DNA of 64,000 nucleotides from Flammeovirga pacifica (lineage in GTDB: Bacteria; Bacteroidota; Bacteroidia; Cytophagales; Flammeovirgaceae). Shown in pieces: positions 43,287 through 52,083 of the stretch. The number at the start of each line of letters is the position of its first letter. The stretch's first letter is position 1. Both the position numbers and the translations under genes were made by a program. The stretch lies in assembly GCF_000807855.2 (NCBI RefSeq), contig NZ_JRYR02000001.1:4693892-4757891 (forward strand), in the 5' to 3' direction. The notes beneath the pieces are model-generated. The model was given only the letters and a program-made list of their open reading frames with translations, made no database searches and was not told the DNA's origin.

Positions 43287-43318
43287 ATTGTATCACGAAC
43301 GATTGAGATATAATTTTG
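43287..43318 (+). promoter_or_regulatory. Bacteroidota-type promoter of sdhCAB (ATTG-N20-TAATTTTG)
   Basis: ATTG (43287-43290, one mismatch to TTTG) and TAATTTTG (43311-43318) are 20 nt apart. Transcription should start near 43325, a leader of about 53 nt. Confidence 0.68.
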
Positions 43319-43377
43319 CAGAGAATTAATACAGAGAACTATCTCAAACAAATATTTTATCTAAACGTTAAATTTAT

Positions 43378-44055
43378 ATGAGTTGGCAGAAATCGCTGAG
43401 TAGTACAATCGGGAGAAAAATTATGATGTCTCTCTCAGGTATCTTACTCATCCTGTTTTTAGCAGGTCACGTGTCAGGTAACATGACTTTATTATTAGGA
43501 AAAGCAGACGCATTCAACGCTTACGCGCACTTTATGTCTACTAATCCTGCAGTTCAAGTTATCGCAAATGTTTTTAAACTATTCTTCGTAGGTCACATTT
43601 TTTATGCAATCCTTCTTACAAGGCAAAACAAAAAAGCAAGAGGTGGAGAAGCATACAAAGTATCTAACAAAGATGGTTCATCGGTATCTAAATACATGGG
43701 TGTTTTAGGTTCTGTTATCGGAGTATTCTTAGTAATTCACTTGAGCCAATATTGGGCAGTGATGCACGAATATGCAGGTACAATTGGAACTACTACAGTG
43801 GATGGTGTACAAATGAAAGATTTGTATTCAGTTGTAGCTACTTCTTACCAAAACCCAATGATTGTTGGAGGCTATGTAGTATCAATGATCATTTTAGCTT
43901 ACCACTTATGGCACGGTTTCGCAAGTGCTTTCCAAACGTTAGGTATCAACAATAAGAGATATACACCAGTCATCTCTTTTGTAGGTAAAGCATATTCTAT
44001 TATTGTTCCATTGTTATTCGCTGCAATTCCTGTAGCAATGTTTATCAACGGATAA
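43378..44055 (+). CDS. sdhC: Succinate dehydrogenase/fumarate reductase cytochrome b subunit
   Basis: 225 residues with five membrane helices; a single polypeptide replaces separate SdhC and SdhD subunits, as in type-B di-heme enzymes of Bacteroidota. Heme-ligand histidines are visible in LILFLAGHVSGNM, KLFFVGHIFYAI, VFLVIHLSQYW and LAYHLWHGF. It anchors SdhAB to the inner membrane and passes electrons between the flavoprotein and menaquinone. First gene of sdhCAB; sdhA follows after 47 nt. Codon use favours AAC/TTC/GGT forms, as in abundant proteins. Confidence 0.94.
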   Translation: MSWQKSLSSTIGRKIMMSLSGILLILFLAGHVSGNMTLLLGKADAFNAYAHFMSTNPAVQVIANVFKLFFVGHIFYAILLTRQNKKARGGEAYKVSNKDGSSVSKYMGVLGSVIGVFLVIHLSQYWAVMHEYAGTIGTTTVDGVQMKDLYSVVATSYQNPMIVGGYVVSMIILAYHLWHGFASAFQTLGINNKRYTPVISFVGKAYSIIVPLLFAAIPVAMFING

Positions 44056-44102
44056 TTAGGAACAATTAGTTATTTACTTAACACAATAAAAATTAGAATA
44101 GA

Positions 44103-46031
44103 ATGTCATTAGAATCAAAAATCCCTGCAGGCCCATTGGCCGAGAAATGGGAAAAACATAAATTCAACGTAAAGCTTGTTAACCCAGCGAACAAAAGAAA
44201 ATTTACTATTGTCGTTGTTGGTACAGGTTTAGCAGGTGCATCTGCAGCTGCAACATTAGCAGAGTTAGGATATAACGTAGAAGCTTTCTGTTTCCAAGAT
44301 TCACCACGTCGTGCTCACTCAATTGCAGCACAAGGTGGTATCAACGCAGCAAAGAACTACCAAAATGACGGTGACTCAGTTTTCCGTTTATTCTACGATA
44401 CTATTAAAGGTGGTGACTACAGATCGCGTGAAGCAAACGTTCACCGTTTAGCTGAAGTTTCTACTGAAATTATTGACCAATGTGTAGCTCAAGGTGTTCC
44501 TTTTGCGCGTGATTATGGTGGGTTACTTGATAACCGTTCATTCGGTGGTGCTCAAGTATCTCGTACATTCTATGCACGTGGTCAAACTGGACAACAACTT
44601 TTATTAGGTGCTTACTCAGCGTTATCAAAAATGATCAACACTGGTAAAGTAAAAATGCACTTACGTAAAGAGATGTTGGACGTAGTTACTGTTGATGGAG
44701 CAGCAAAAGGTATTGTTACTCGTGATTTGGTAACTGGTAAAATCGAATCTCATGCAGGTCATGCAACATTGCTTTGTACAGGTGGTTACGGTAACGTATT
44801 CTTCCTTTCTACAAATGCGATGGCATCAAATGGTTCTGCAGCATGGAGAGCTTACAAGAAAGGAGCGAAATTCGCTAACCCTTGTTTCACTCAGATTCAC
44901 CCAACTTGTATTCCTGTACACGGTGACTATCAATCAAAATTAACTTTGATGTCAGAGTCATTGCGTAACGATGGTCGTGTTTGGGTTCCAAAAGACAAGA
45001 AAAACCAAAAAATCACTGCAGCTAACGCTGTTAAACTTCCTGAGGAAGAAAGAGATTACTATTTGGAAAGAAGATACCCATCATTTGGTAACTTAGTACC
45101 TCGTGACGTAGCCTCTCGTAATGCGAAGATGGTATGTGACGAAGGAAGAGGTGTAGGTGTAACTGGTCTTGCAGTATTCCTAGACTTCGCTGATGCTATC
45201 AAACGTGATGGAAAGGCAACAATCGCAGCGAAATATGGTAACTTGTTTGATATGTACAAGCAAATTACTGATGATGATCCGTACGAAGTACCAATGATGA
45301 TTTACCCTGCTGTTCACTACACAATGGGTGGTCTTTGGGTAGATTATAACTTATCTACTAACGTACCTGGTCTTTACGCTTTAGGTGAGGCTAACTTCTC
45401 TGACCACGGTGCTAACCGTCTTGGTGCTTCTGCACTAATGCAAGGTCTTGCAGATGGTTACTTCGTAATTCCTTACACAATTGGTGATTACATTGCTACT
45501 CTACCTTTAGGAAAGGCTGTTGATAAATCTCATCCAGCATTTGCTGAAGCTGAGAAAGCGGCACAAGGTCGTATCGATAAACTTCTTAGCATCAAGGGTA
45601 ATCAAACTCCTGATGATCTTCATAAGAAATTGGGTCACATTATGTGGGAATACTGTGGTATGTCACGTAACAAAGAGGGCTTAGAAAAAGCGCGTGGTTT
45701 GATCCAAGAATTACGTGTTGAATTCAACCGTGACTTGAAATTGATTGGTTCTAATGAAGAATTGAACATGACGTTAGAAAAAGCGTTACGTTTAGAAGAC
45801 TTCTTAGAATTAGGTGAATTGATGGTTATTGATGCACACAACCGTTCTGAATCTTGTGGTGGTCACTTCCGTGAAGAATCACAAACTGAAGAAGGTGAAG
45901 CACTTCGTAAAGACGATGAGTTTAATTATGTAGCTGCTTGGGGTTACGCAGGTGAAGGAAAAGATCCTGAGTTAACTAAGGAGGTACTTGAGTTTGAAAA
46001 CGTGAAATTAACTCAACGTTCTTACAAGTAA
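44103..46031 (+). CDS. sdhA: Succinate dehydrogenase flavoprotein subunit
   Basis: 642 residues. FAD motif [20 protein letters not shown] near residue 30, and the flavinylation site His in [19 protein letters not shown]. Active-site blocks include [19 protein letters not shown], the dicarboxylate-binding Arg region [15 protein letters not shown], and the [12 protein letters not shown] loop with its His. The C-terminal helical and capping domains are complete. The length and the [13 protein letters not shown] variant fit the Bacteroidota type-B Sdh/Frd flavoprotein. The reaction is succinate oxidation to fumarate (or the reverse). Very strong codon bias (CGT for Arg, AAC, TTC, GGT). Followed by a 101-nt gap with two hairpins before sdhB. 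Confidence 0.96.
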   Translation: MSLESKIPAGPLAEKWEKHKFNVKLVNPANKRKFTIVVVGTGLAGASAAATLAELGYNVEAFCFQDSPRRAHSIAAQGGINAAKNYQNDGDSVFRLFYDTIKGGDYRSREANVHRLAEVSTEIIDQCVAQGVPFARDYGGLLDNRSFGGAQVSRTFYARGQTGQQLLLGAYSALSKMINTGKVKMHLRKEMLDVVTVDGAAKGIVTRDLVTGKIESHAGHATLLCTGGYGNVFFLSTNAMASNGSAAWRAYKKGAKFANPCFTQIHPTCIPVHGDYQSKLTLMSESLRNDGRVWVPKDKKNQKITAANAVKLPEEERDYYLERRYPSFGNLVPRDVASRNAKMVCDEGRGVGVTGLAVFLDFADAIKRDGKATIAAKYGNLFDMYKQITDDDPYEVPMMIYPAVHYTMGGLWVDYNLSTNVPGLYALGEANFSDHGANRLGASALMQGLADGYFVIPYTIGDYIATLPLGKAVDKSHPAFAEAEKAAQGRIDKLLSIKGNQTPDDLHKKLGHIMWEYCGMSRNKEGLEKARGLIQELRVEFNRDLKLIGSNEELNMTLEKALRLEDFLELGELMVIDAHNRSESCGGHFREESQTEEGEALRKDDEFNYVAAWGYAGEGKDPELTKEVLEFENVKLTQRSYK

Positions 46032-46044
46032 TCTAAATGCGGGT

Positions 46045-46116
46045 TGATGGTCAACTTGTTGATCATCAGTCTGTCTGAAACAATTCAACGTACAGGTTGT
46101 TGAAAAAACACAACCT
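46045..46116 (+). other. Two hairpins in the sdhA-sdhB spacer
   Basis: Hairpin 1: TGATGGTCAA (46045-46054) with TTGATCATCA (46059-46068), CTTG loop, one wobble. Hairpin 2: AGGTTGT (46094-46100) with ACAACCT (46110-46116), A-rich loop. No T-run follows either, so these look like mRNA processing or stability elements rather than terminators. Confidence 0.5.
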
Positions 46117-46132
46117 AATTAATTTGAAGATC

Positions 46133-46912
46133 ATGGCAGGAGAAACAATAAATATTAAACTTAAAATCTGGCGTCAAGCAGGTCAAGGTAAACCTGGCAA
46201 GTTTGAGTCATATGAAGTAAACGACGTATCAGTTGATATGTCATTCCTTGAGATGTTAGACGTTCTTAACGAGAACGAATTAAAAAAGGGTAACGATCCA
46301 GTACACTTTGATCACGATTGTCGTGAAGGTATCTGTGGTATGTGTTCTCTTTATATTAACGGTAAACCTCACGGACCGAAGCATGGTATTACAACTTGTC
46401 AGTTGCACATGCGTACGTTCAAAAATGGTGAAACTATCGTTGTTGAGCCTTGGAGAGCATCTGCATTCCCTGTGCTTAAAGATTTGATGGTTGACCGTAC
46501 TGCATTTGAAAGAATTCAACAAGCAGGTGGATATGTAACAATATCTACAGGTGGTGTTCCAGATGCAAACGAAATTGCTATTCCTAAAACTGTAGCAGAC
46601 GAAGCAATGGATGCTGCTCAGTGTATTGGTTGTGGTGCTTGTGTTGCCGCTTGTAAAAATGCATCTGCGATGTTATTTACAGCAGCTAAAGTATCTCAGT
46701 TAGCAGTGTTACCTCAAGGTAAAGCAGAACGTAAGCGTCGTGCTTTAGCAATGTTAGAGCAACACGATTCTGAAGGATTCGGTGCTTGTACTAACACAGG
46801 TGCTTGTGAGGCTGTTTGTCCGAAAGAAATCTCTATCACTCATATCGCAAGATTGAACAGAGAATTTACTCGTGCAGCATTCTCAGGTTCTGAAACAGAT
46901 TACACGAACTAA
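46133..46912 (+). CDS. sdhB: Succinate dehydrogenase iron-sulfur subunit
   Basis: 259 residues from the ATG at 46133; a TTG at 46097 would start inside the second spacer hairpin and adds residues with no family match. Ferredoxin-type [2Fe-2S] ligands: [16 protein letters not shown] plus the later ITTCQLHM. [4Fe-4S] ligands: [14 protein letters not shown]. [3Fe-4S] region: [16 protein letters not shown], with CIGCGAC-type spacing and no extra Cys. The subunit passes electrons from the SdhA flavin to the heme subunit at the inner membrane. It is the last gene of sdhCAB and ends in a terminator. Confidence 0.96.
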   Translation: MAGETINIKLKIWRQAGQGKPGKFESYEVNDVSVDMSFLEMLDVLNENELKKGNDPVHFDHDCREGICGMCSLYINGKPHGPKHGITTCQLHMRTFKNGETIVVEPWRASAFPVLKDLMVDRTAFERIQQAGGYVTISTGGVPDANEIAIPKTVADEAMDAAQCIGCGACVAACKNASAMLFTAAKVSQLAVLPQGKAERKRRALAMLEQHDSEGFGACTNTGACEAVCPKEISITHIARLNREFTRAAFSGSETDYTN

Positions 46913-46934
46913 TTTAACGTTTTAGTTATATTTG

Positions 46935-46967
46935 AAGGGTTAAGCATGTTTTTGCTTAGCCCTTTTT
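46935..46967 (+). terminator. Intrinsic terminator of sdhCAB
   Basis: AAGGGTTAAGCA (46935-46946) and TGCTTAGCCCTT (46953-46964), one wobble, then Ts. Confidence 0.92.
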
Positions 46968-47095
46968 TGTTATTAAAAGTAGAAATATTCACTCTATCAA
47001 TCTTATAAAAAAGTTATTTATTTTGTTGTGAAAATTAGCAACTGTTTACAAAGAAATACGTATAACTTATTATGTGTCAAATCAAATACTAAATA

Positions 47096-47290
47096 ATGAA
47101 ATCAACAGCAGTATCGTATATTTTATGTATATTTTTCGGTGTATTGGGTATCCATCGTTTCTATTTGGGTAGGCCTTTATCGGGTATTTTGTACTTATGT
47201 ACAGGCGGTCTCTTCGGTATTGGTTGGATAGTAGATTTATTCTTTATTCCTACAATGGTTGAAGCCGAAAATGGTAAAATGAGATTTTAA
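47096..47290 (+). CDS. TM2-domain membrane protein
   Basis: 64 residues, essentially one TM2 domain. The signature is clear: two membrane helices (VSYILCIFFGVLGIHRFYLG and GILYLCTGGLFGIGWIVDLF) joined by the short loop GIHRFYLGR, with conserved GIGWIVDLF. TM2 proteins are small inner-membrane proteins of unknown function found across bacteria. The gene is short but real, because the pattern and hydrophobicity are diagnostic. It is monocistronic with its own hairpin terminator downstream (47318-47347 arms AAGTGATC / GATCACTT). Confidence 0.85.
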   Translation: MKSTAVSYILCIFFGVLGIHRFYLGRPLSGILYLCTGGLFGIGWIVDLFFIPTMVEAENGKMRF

Positions 47291-47317
47291 TAATCAATAG
47301 CAATTATTGCTAAGAAG

Positions 47318-47352
47318 AAGTGATCAAATAATTTAATTGGATCACTTTTTTT
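47318..47352 (+). terminator. Terminator of the TM2 gene
   Basis: AAGTGATC (47318-47325) and GATCACTT (47340-47347) with a 14-nt AT loop, then Ts. Confidence 0.75.
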
Positions 47353-47374
47353 GTGAGTAAAGAGTTATTATTGA

Positions 47375-47413
47375 AATAAAAAAGGTGATAAAGTCAGAAA
47401 CTCTATCACCTTT
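47375..47413 (-). terminator. Terminator of the TonB-dependent receptor gene
   Basis: AAAGGTGATA (47381-47390) and TATCACCTTT (47404-47413), perfect 10-bp stem; T-rich beyond it on the minus strand. Confidence 0.85.
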
Positions 47414-47441
47414 ACACTTACTAATCTATTCAATTATCTTC

Positions 47442-49859
47442 CTAAAGAAGATTGCCAATTTTGATTTCGATAAAATACATTCTTGGAGAAATAGGACCAT
47501 AAACAAATGCAGCATCACGATCAGAACCACTAAGGAACTGACTTTGCATTTGATTGAAAATATTCTTTACTCCTGTACCAATTTGAATGTTAGCATTCTT
47601 ACCTAACTTAGTTCTGTAAGATACTTTAGCACCCATGTCAAAGAATGATTCTGATTCTATCAGTCTTTCATTTTCAACTAATTCTCCATTCATATAACCT
47701 CCAGGAAGTAAAGGAACATACATACTTCCAGTATATACACCAGTTAATGATGTAGTCCATTTTTGAGCAGGCTTATAGTTTAATGTGATAGAACCATACT
47801 GATTAGGTGTTCTAAGAATTTCTTTAGAAACACTAGTATCCTCATCACCCCATTGGTTGTCTTCTTCATAGCGAGAAGATTGAATGGTATAAGCACCTTG
47901 AACATTAAACTTTTCTGATGGTGCTATTTTTGCCTCTAGGTTAATTCCTTGCACTATAGCATCAGAAGTTGAATTCCTTTTCCAATTGTAAAATATTTCA
48001 TTACCATCTTCATCTTCATCAACAACAAATTGATTATCGAAACGATCAAATATTCTTGTATGGAAACCTTCTACTAAGAAGTAGGTTTGAGTATTACCAA
48101 TTTTCTTTTCAAGATCCCAAGCTAAGTTATAAGATAATGAACGTTCAGCTTTTAGGTTAGGATCAAGAACTGTTCTTACGGCCTGTCCACCTGCTACCTC
48201 AACGTGTAGATCTTCTGAGAACATTTGAGGAGCTCTAAAGCCTGTAGCTATACCACCTCTTAACTGCATGTCTTTAGTAAGATTATATTTTAGGTTTAAT
48301 CTAGGGTTGAAAGAAGTAACATTTTTATTGTTATCTACATTTTCAAAATCCTTGATCATCACATAGTCCATTCTTGCACCTAATAAAACAGATAGTTTAT
48401 TGCCTTTCCATTCATTCTGAGCAAAAATGGCCATTGTTTGAGACTCCTGATTAGAAACTGGGATATCATTTGTCTGTTCGTTGGCTTCAGGATCAAAGTA
48501 ACCTAATTTTTTATCATAGATATTATCATAGATATATTCAGCACCTACAACAAAATAAGAATCAGCATTTAGCATACGACCTAAATTGAAGTTCATTTGA
48601 GCACCTCCTACATAAGTTAAGCCAGTAGTTAAACCATAGCCATCTAATGCTTGGTTTGCGCCGTAATAACTATCTCTATTTACATATTGTAAGTTAGAGT
48701 AAGCGTTAAGGTGTTTCTTTTTGTCAGCACTAAACCAATCATAATTTAAACCACCACTAACAATACTCATGTTGATCCATTCAGTAATGTCAGTTTCATG
48801 AGGGGCTTTATCAAATTTATTACCACCACGGCGGTCTTCATGAATATATCTAAAATCTGCTGTAAGCTTATTTTGATCATTAAAAGAATGATAAGCTTTA
48901 GTTCCTACTGAAATCGTTTTTAATTGAGGTAATTCTGAAAAATCATCTTTTATCGCATCTCCAGTTGGCTGGTCATTATCATCTAATTTGTACCAAACAT
49001 CATTAGGATTTGCATTCCAATGGTCTCTATTTCTATATGATCCATAAACATATGCACCTGTTTTCTCATTTTTAGAAACTAGAGAAGTATTAAAGTATAG
49101 GTTGTAATCATTTGATTTACCATCGATAGTACCAAAGTTAGTACCTACCTCATAGCTATTAAATTCAGGAGCCTTAGTGATAATATTGACTGTACCTCCA
49201 ATAGCGTTTGCACCAAACAGTACAGAACCACCTCCTCTAACAACTTCAATTTGATCGACCATAGAAACAGGAATTTGCTCCAAGCCATAAACACTCACTA
49301 AACCATTAAAAAGTGGTCTAGAATCCATTAGTATTTGTGTATATGGACCTTCTAAACCATTTAATCGAAGTGATGAAGAACCACAGTTACCACAAGTATT
49401 TTCTACTCTTGCCCCAGAAACAAAATTTAAACCATCTGCTACCACTTTAGAGCTAGAGACATTAAATATTTCTTGATTAACCACATTAACTACAGCAGCT
49501 GTTTCTTTTCTAGATTGTTCTCTTCGATTACTAGAAACAACAACTTCATTTAATTGTAATAAATCTTTATCAAGCTGTATATGTAATTCATCTGCATTAT
49601 TTTTAGCAGTATAATTTACAGTGATAGGAGAATAACCAACAGCAGAAACTGTAATAGTATATTCTCTTCCTTTTTCTAAAGCTAATGAGAAATGACCGCT
49701 TTCATCTGATGATGTACCAAAAGTACCTCCATTTACTGAAATAGTTGCGAAAGGGATATGTTCGTTGTTAGATGTAATATGTCCTCGTATATTAATTTTC
49801 GTATCACTAAATGAAAACGAAAATATGAATGCAAATAATAAAGTGAGATAAACTCTCAT
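47442..49859 (-). CDS. TonB-dependent outer-membrane receptor, metal-regulated
   Basis: 805 residues. Signal peptide (VYLTLLFAFIFSFSFS), an N-terminal carboxypeptidase-regulatory-like domain (about 20-105, IRGHITSNNEHIPFATISVNG), a plug (about 120-240) and a 22-strand-type barrel to the C-terminus. The plug has the CGNC cysteine pair (NTCGNCGSSSLRLNGLEG) and DQIEVVRGGGSVLFGANAIG, typical of a Bacteroidota receptor subgroup. It would import a ligand such as an iron complex, heme or cobalamin. A DtxR-like palindrome overlaps its promoter (49905-49939), which favours iron or another metal; the ligand is otherwise unknown. It is divergent from the phosphodiesterase gene and has its own terminator. 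Confidence 0.9.
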   Translation of the reverse strand: MRVYLTLLFAFIFSFSFSDTKINIRGHITSNNEHIPFATISVNGGTFGTSSDESGHFSLALEKGREYTITVSAVGYSPITVNYTAKNNADELHIQLDKDLLQLNEVVVSSNRREQSRKETAAVVNVVNQEIFNVSSSKVVADGLNFVSGARVENTCGNCGSSSLRLNGLEGPYTQILMDSRPLFNGLVSVYGLEQIPVSMVDQIEVVRGGGSVLFGANAIGGTVNIITKAPEFNSYEVGTNFGTIDGKSNDYNLYFNTSLVSKNEKTGAYVYGSYRNRDHWNANPNDVWYKLDDNDQPTGDAIKDDFSELPQLKTISVGTKAYHSFNDQNKLTADFRYIHEDRRGGNKFDKAPHETDITEWINMSIVSGGLNYDWFSADKKKHLNAYSNLQYVNRDSYYGANQALDGYGLTTGLTYVGGAQMNFNLGRMLNADSYFVVGAEYIYDNIYDKKLGYFDPEANEQTNDIPVSNQESQTMAIFAQNEWKGNKLSVLLGARMDYVMIKDFENVDNNKNVTSFNPRLNLKYNLTKDMQLRGGIATGFRAPQMFSEDLHVEVAGGQAVRTVLDPNLKAERSLSYNLAWDLEKKIGNTQTYFLVEGFHTRIFDRFDNQFVVDEDEDGNEIFYNWKRNSTSDAIVQGINLEAKIAPSEKFNVQGAYTIQSSRYEEDNQWGDEDTSVSKEILRTPNQYGSITLNYKPAQKWTTSLTGVYTGSMYVPLLPGGYMNGELVENERLIESESFFDMGAKVSYRTKLGKNANIQIGTGVKNIFNQMQSQFLSGSDRDAAFVYGPISPRMYFIEIKIGNLL

Positions 49860-49904
49860 AAGTAAATAATTTTTTATTAAGTAGTTTTATAACTGTTGAT
49901 GATA

Positions 49905-49912
49905 CAAAAGTA
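49905..49912 (-). promoter_or_regulatory. -7 element of the TonB receptor promoter
   Basis: CAAAAGTA on the plus strand reads TACTTTTG on the minus strand, an exact TAnnTTTG match 45 nt before the receptor ATG. Its upstream spacer is occupied by the palindrome at 49916-49939. Confidence 0.6.
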
Positions 49913-49915
49913 TAC

Positions 49916-49939
49916 AATTTTTAGGTAAGCCTAAAAATT
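49916..49939. promoter_or_regulatory. DtxR-like operator palindrome
   Basis: AATTTTTAGG (49916-49925), TAAG, CCTAAAAATT (49930-49939): a perfect 10-bp inverted repeat around 4 nt. The core TTAGGTAAGCCTAA matches the DtxR/IdeR consensus TTAGGTTAGCCTAA at 13 of 14 positions. It lies between the -7 element and the -33 position of the receptor promoter, where a bound repressor would block polymerase. Confidence 0.65.
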
Positions 49940-50043
49940 TTTCTCGATAAAATTATAAATAATAATAAATGTGATTTAAATATGCCTAAATAATAAATTG
50001 ATTTCACCTAATTTTTGTACTTAAATAATTGATAATAAATAAA

Positions 50044-51255
50044 ATGAAAAAACTACTATTTCTAATGCTTTTAGTTTTGACGATAGCTTGTCAAAAGAAA
50101 AAAGAAAGTGAAAAGACGAAAAATACTGTAATATTGGTATCAATTGATGGTTTCAGGTATGATTATTCATCCTTATATCATACACCAAATTTAGATCTAC
50201 TTGCAAAAAAAGGAGTGAAGGCAAAATCATTGATACCTTCTTACCCTTCCAAAACCTTTCCTAATCATTATAGTATTGTAACAGGCCTTTATCCACAAAA
50301 CCATGGTATTGTTCATAATGTTTTTTATGATGTAGATCGTGAGCAAAAGTATCATATTGGTTTAGAAAAAAAGGATGCAACTTGGTGTAAAGGTATTCCT
50401 CTTTGGAATTTAGCTGAGCAGCAAGGAGTGAAATCAGCATCTTTTTATTGGCCTATTTCTGATGCTCGAGTAGGGGGAATGCAATCAACTTACTTTTATA
50501 AGTACAATAAGTCGACTCCTTATGAAGAAAGAATTGATCAGATAGAACAGTGGTTAGCGATGGATAAAACTATTCGCCCTCAATTTATATCACTTTATTT
50601 TTCATTGGTCGATACTCAAGGACATCGATTTGGTCCAAAAAGTAATGAAGTGAAAGAAGCTGTAGAGTATGTAGACGATATTATTGGTCAATTAAATCAA
50701 GTTATTGAAAATAGTAATCAAGAGATAGATTTAGTGATAGTGTCGGATCATGGAATGATTCAAGTAGATAGAAAACATCCTATAATAATAGAGAATATCA
50801 CCGATTTTAAAGGATATAATGTAGTCAATGCAGGAGGGTCTCAGTTGTTTTTATATCAAACTGATAAAAGTAGGGAATTACAGGATATGAAAAGCATTTT
50901 AGAGAAAGATGAAAATTTTAAGGTTTATCTAAAAAATGAAATGCCAGAGAGGTTACATTATAATAAGGGACAAAGAATACCTGATATTATTTGTGAAGTT
51001 CAAGCAGGTAAATGTTTTATTCATAAAGGAAATGATTTACGGAAAGTAAATGGAATGCATGGTCTAGATCCTTATACTAATAAAGAAATGCATGCTATCT
51101 TTTATGCAGTTGGTCCACATTTTAAGAAAGGGGTAGAAATTGATGCTTTTGAAAATGTGAATATTTATCCTGCAATAGCAGAGATTTTAGGTCTTTCTAT
51201 TGATCATGAAATTGATGGTTCAATAGAAGTAATGAGTAAAGTGATGGAAAAATAA
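50044..51255 (+). CDS. Lipoprotein alkaline-phosphatase-superfamily phosphodiesterase (ENPP-like)
   Basis: 403 residues from the ATG at 50044 (a TTG at 50029 is less likely). Lipobox LTIAC, so lipid-anchored in the envelope. It has the nucleotide pyrophosphatase/phosphodiesterase pattern: metal Asp in VSIDGFRYDY, nucleophile Thr in YPSKTFPNHYSIVTGLYPQNHGI, second metal set DTQGHRFGP and VIVSDHGM, and His in NGMHGLDP. Such enzymes hydrolyse phosphodiester or pyrophosphate bonds of nucleotides or similar molecules, and need two Zn. It would scavenge phosphate or nucleotide units outside the cytosol. It is divergent from the TonB receptor, with the DtxR-like palindrome between them, so it may share the metal control. 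Confidence 0.88.
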   Translation: MKKLLFLMLLVLTIACQKKKESEKTKNTVILVSIDGFRYDYSSLYHTPNLDLLAKKGVKAKSLIPSYPSKTFPNHYSIVTGLYPQNHGIVHNVFYDVDREQKYHIGLEKKDATWCKGIPLWNLAEQQGVKSASFYWPISDARVGGMQSTYFYKYNKSTPYEERIDQIEQWLAMDKTIRPQFISLYFSLVDTQGHRFGPKSNEVKEAVEYVDDIIGQLNQVIENSNQEIDLVIVSDHGMIQVDRKHPIIIENITDFKGYNVVNAGGSQLFLYQTDKSRELQDMKSILEKDENFKVYLKNEMPERLHYNKGQRIPDIICEVQAGKCFIHKGNDLRKVNGMHGLDPYTNKEMHAIFYAVGPHFKKGVEIDAFENVNIYPAIAEILGLSIDHEIDGSIEVMSKVMEK

Positions 51256-51279
51256 CGGGTTAATTTACATATATGTATT

Positions 51280-51349
51280 GAATCCCGTAAATAAAATCAC
51301 ATCTATTATAGTGTAAGAATAGATTTGATTTACCTTATTTACGGGATTC
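51280..51349. terminator. Long imperfect hairpin after the phosphodiesterase gene
   Basis: Left arm 51280-51307 and right arm 51318-51349 pair over about 28 positions with one mismatch and a 3-nt bulge (outer GAATCCCGTAAATA with TATTTACGGGATTC). It lies between two convergent genes; no long T-run, so it may be a bidirectional barrier rather than a standard terminator. Confidence 0.6.
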
Positions 51350-51400
51350 TATACATCTTTAGTTCTACTAAATTATACTTTAGTATAACACAAAAATAAT

Positions 51401-52033
51401 CTAGATGGGCTCTTCACCATAAAAATAGGGAACAGGTTGTAATAGAGCATCAGGCATTTCTTCTTTTACTTTATCACTATAATCTTTTATTAAGTAGTTC
51501 CAACGTAGGGCAGCTTCATTATAGTAACCTCTTGTGAAAATATCTCTATTGTACGCATTATCAATACTTTCAACTAACATCGATGGGCGAGGGTATTTTT
51601 CAAATCCTCCTACCGATTTTTCTAATTCCCCGATGCTTTCTAAAAGGTTTTGAACAGCTTTATCATAAGCTACCATCTTATCATTATTGCCTAGAGATGT
51701 AGCATTATAACATAGGTTTTCTACTGCTTTTATTGCAGTCTCTAAGTCAGTTCTATTTTTTTGAGTAACAGTTACGCCTGATAGGACTAAATCATCCATG
51801 ATTTGTTTGGAGAAATTGACTTTTAGTTTCTCAGAAGCCAAAGCTTCATTTAATAGAGAATCAAGTTCTTGATGTAAGACATTAGAGTTTAACTCTTTAA
51901 TGTTAACATCGTCTTCTAATCGATATCCTTCGTATTCTGTTTCTTCTTCTTTATTATCAGCTTGTTTTTTTTGATCACACCCAAAAGTAAAAATGGCAAG
52001 AAGGACGATGATACTATATTGTTTAATATTCAT
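51401..52033 (-). CDS. LemA-like lipoprotein
   Basis: 210 residues from the ATG at 52033; the open frame extends to 52081, adding a non-signal segment. Lipoprotein signal with lipobox IFTFGC. The mature region is helical; YNEAALRWNYLIKDYSDKVKEEMPDALL resembles the LemA pattern YN..V..YN......P, and ENLCYNATSLGNNDKMVAYDKAVQNL is consistent, but the LemA match is partial. The protein is lipid-anchored in the envelope, and no enzymatic motif was seen. It is the last gene of the minus run macA-permease-tolC-this gene, with 50 nt spacing, so an accessory role in the efflux system is possible. Confidence 0.55.
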   Translation of the reverse strand: MNIKQYSIIVLLAIFTFGCDQKKQADNKEEETEYEGYRLEDDVNIKELNSNVLHQELDSLLNEALASEKLKVNFSKQIMDDLVLSGVTVTQKNRTDLETAIKAVENLCYNATSLGNNDKMVAYDKAVQNLLESIGELEKSVGGFEKYPRPSMLVESIDNAYNRDIFTRGYYNEAALRWNYLIKDYSDKVKEEMPDALLQPVPYFYGEEPI

Positions 52034-52083
52034 TTTGATTAATAATTTATGTTTACCTCTCAATATCAAATAAAAGACCAAAA

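Larger units (their letters stand above)
43021..43377. other. 357-nt intergenic region ispE - sdhC
   Basis: Holds the ispE terminator at 43041-43078 and the sdh promoter at 43287-43318. The stretch between them is AT-rich, with no gene seen and no recognised regulatory element. A CCTC/GAGG hairpin (about 43268-43283) lies just upstream of the promoter's -33 element. Confidence 0.5.

Noticed and set aside
43320-43377. sdhC leader as a riboswitch or sRNA site
   Set aside because: Short AU-rich leader with no recognisable aptamer structure.
47385-47606. 73-codon plus-strand frame at the 3' end of the TonB receptor
   Set aside because: Antisense to the conserved last barrel strands and overlaps the receptor terminator.
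49980-50015. Possible second DtxR-like half-sites (CCTAA near 49984 and 50007)
   Set aside because: Only five-base half-sites, without a matching inverted arm at the right spacing.
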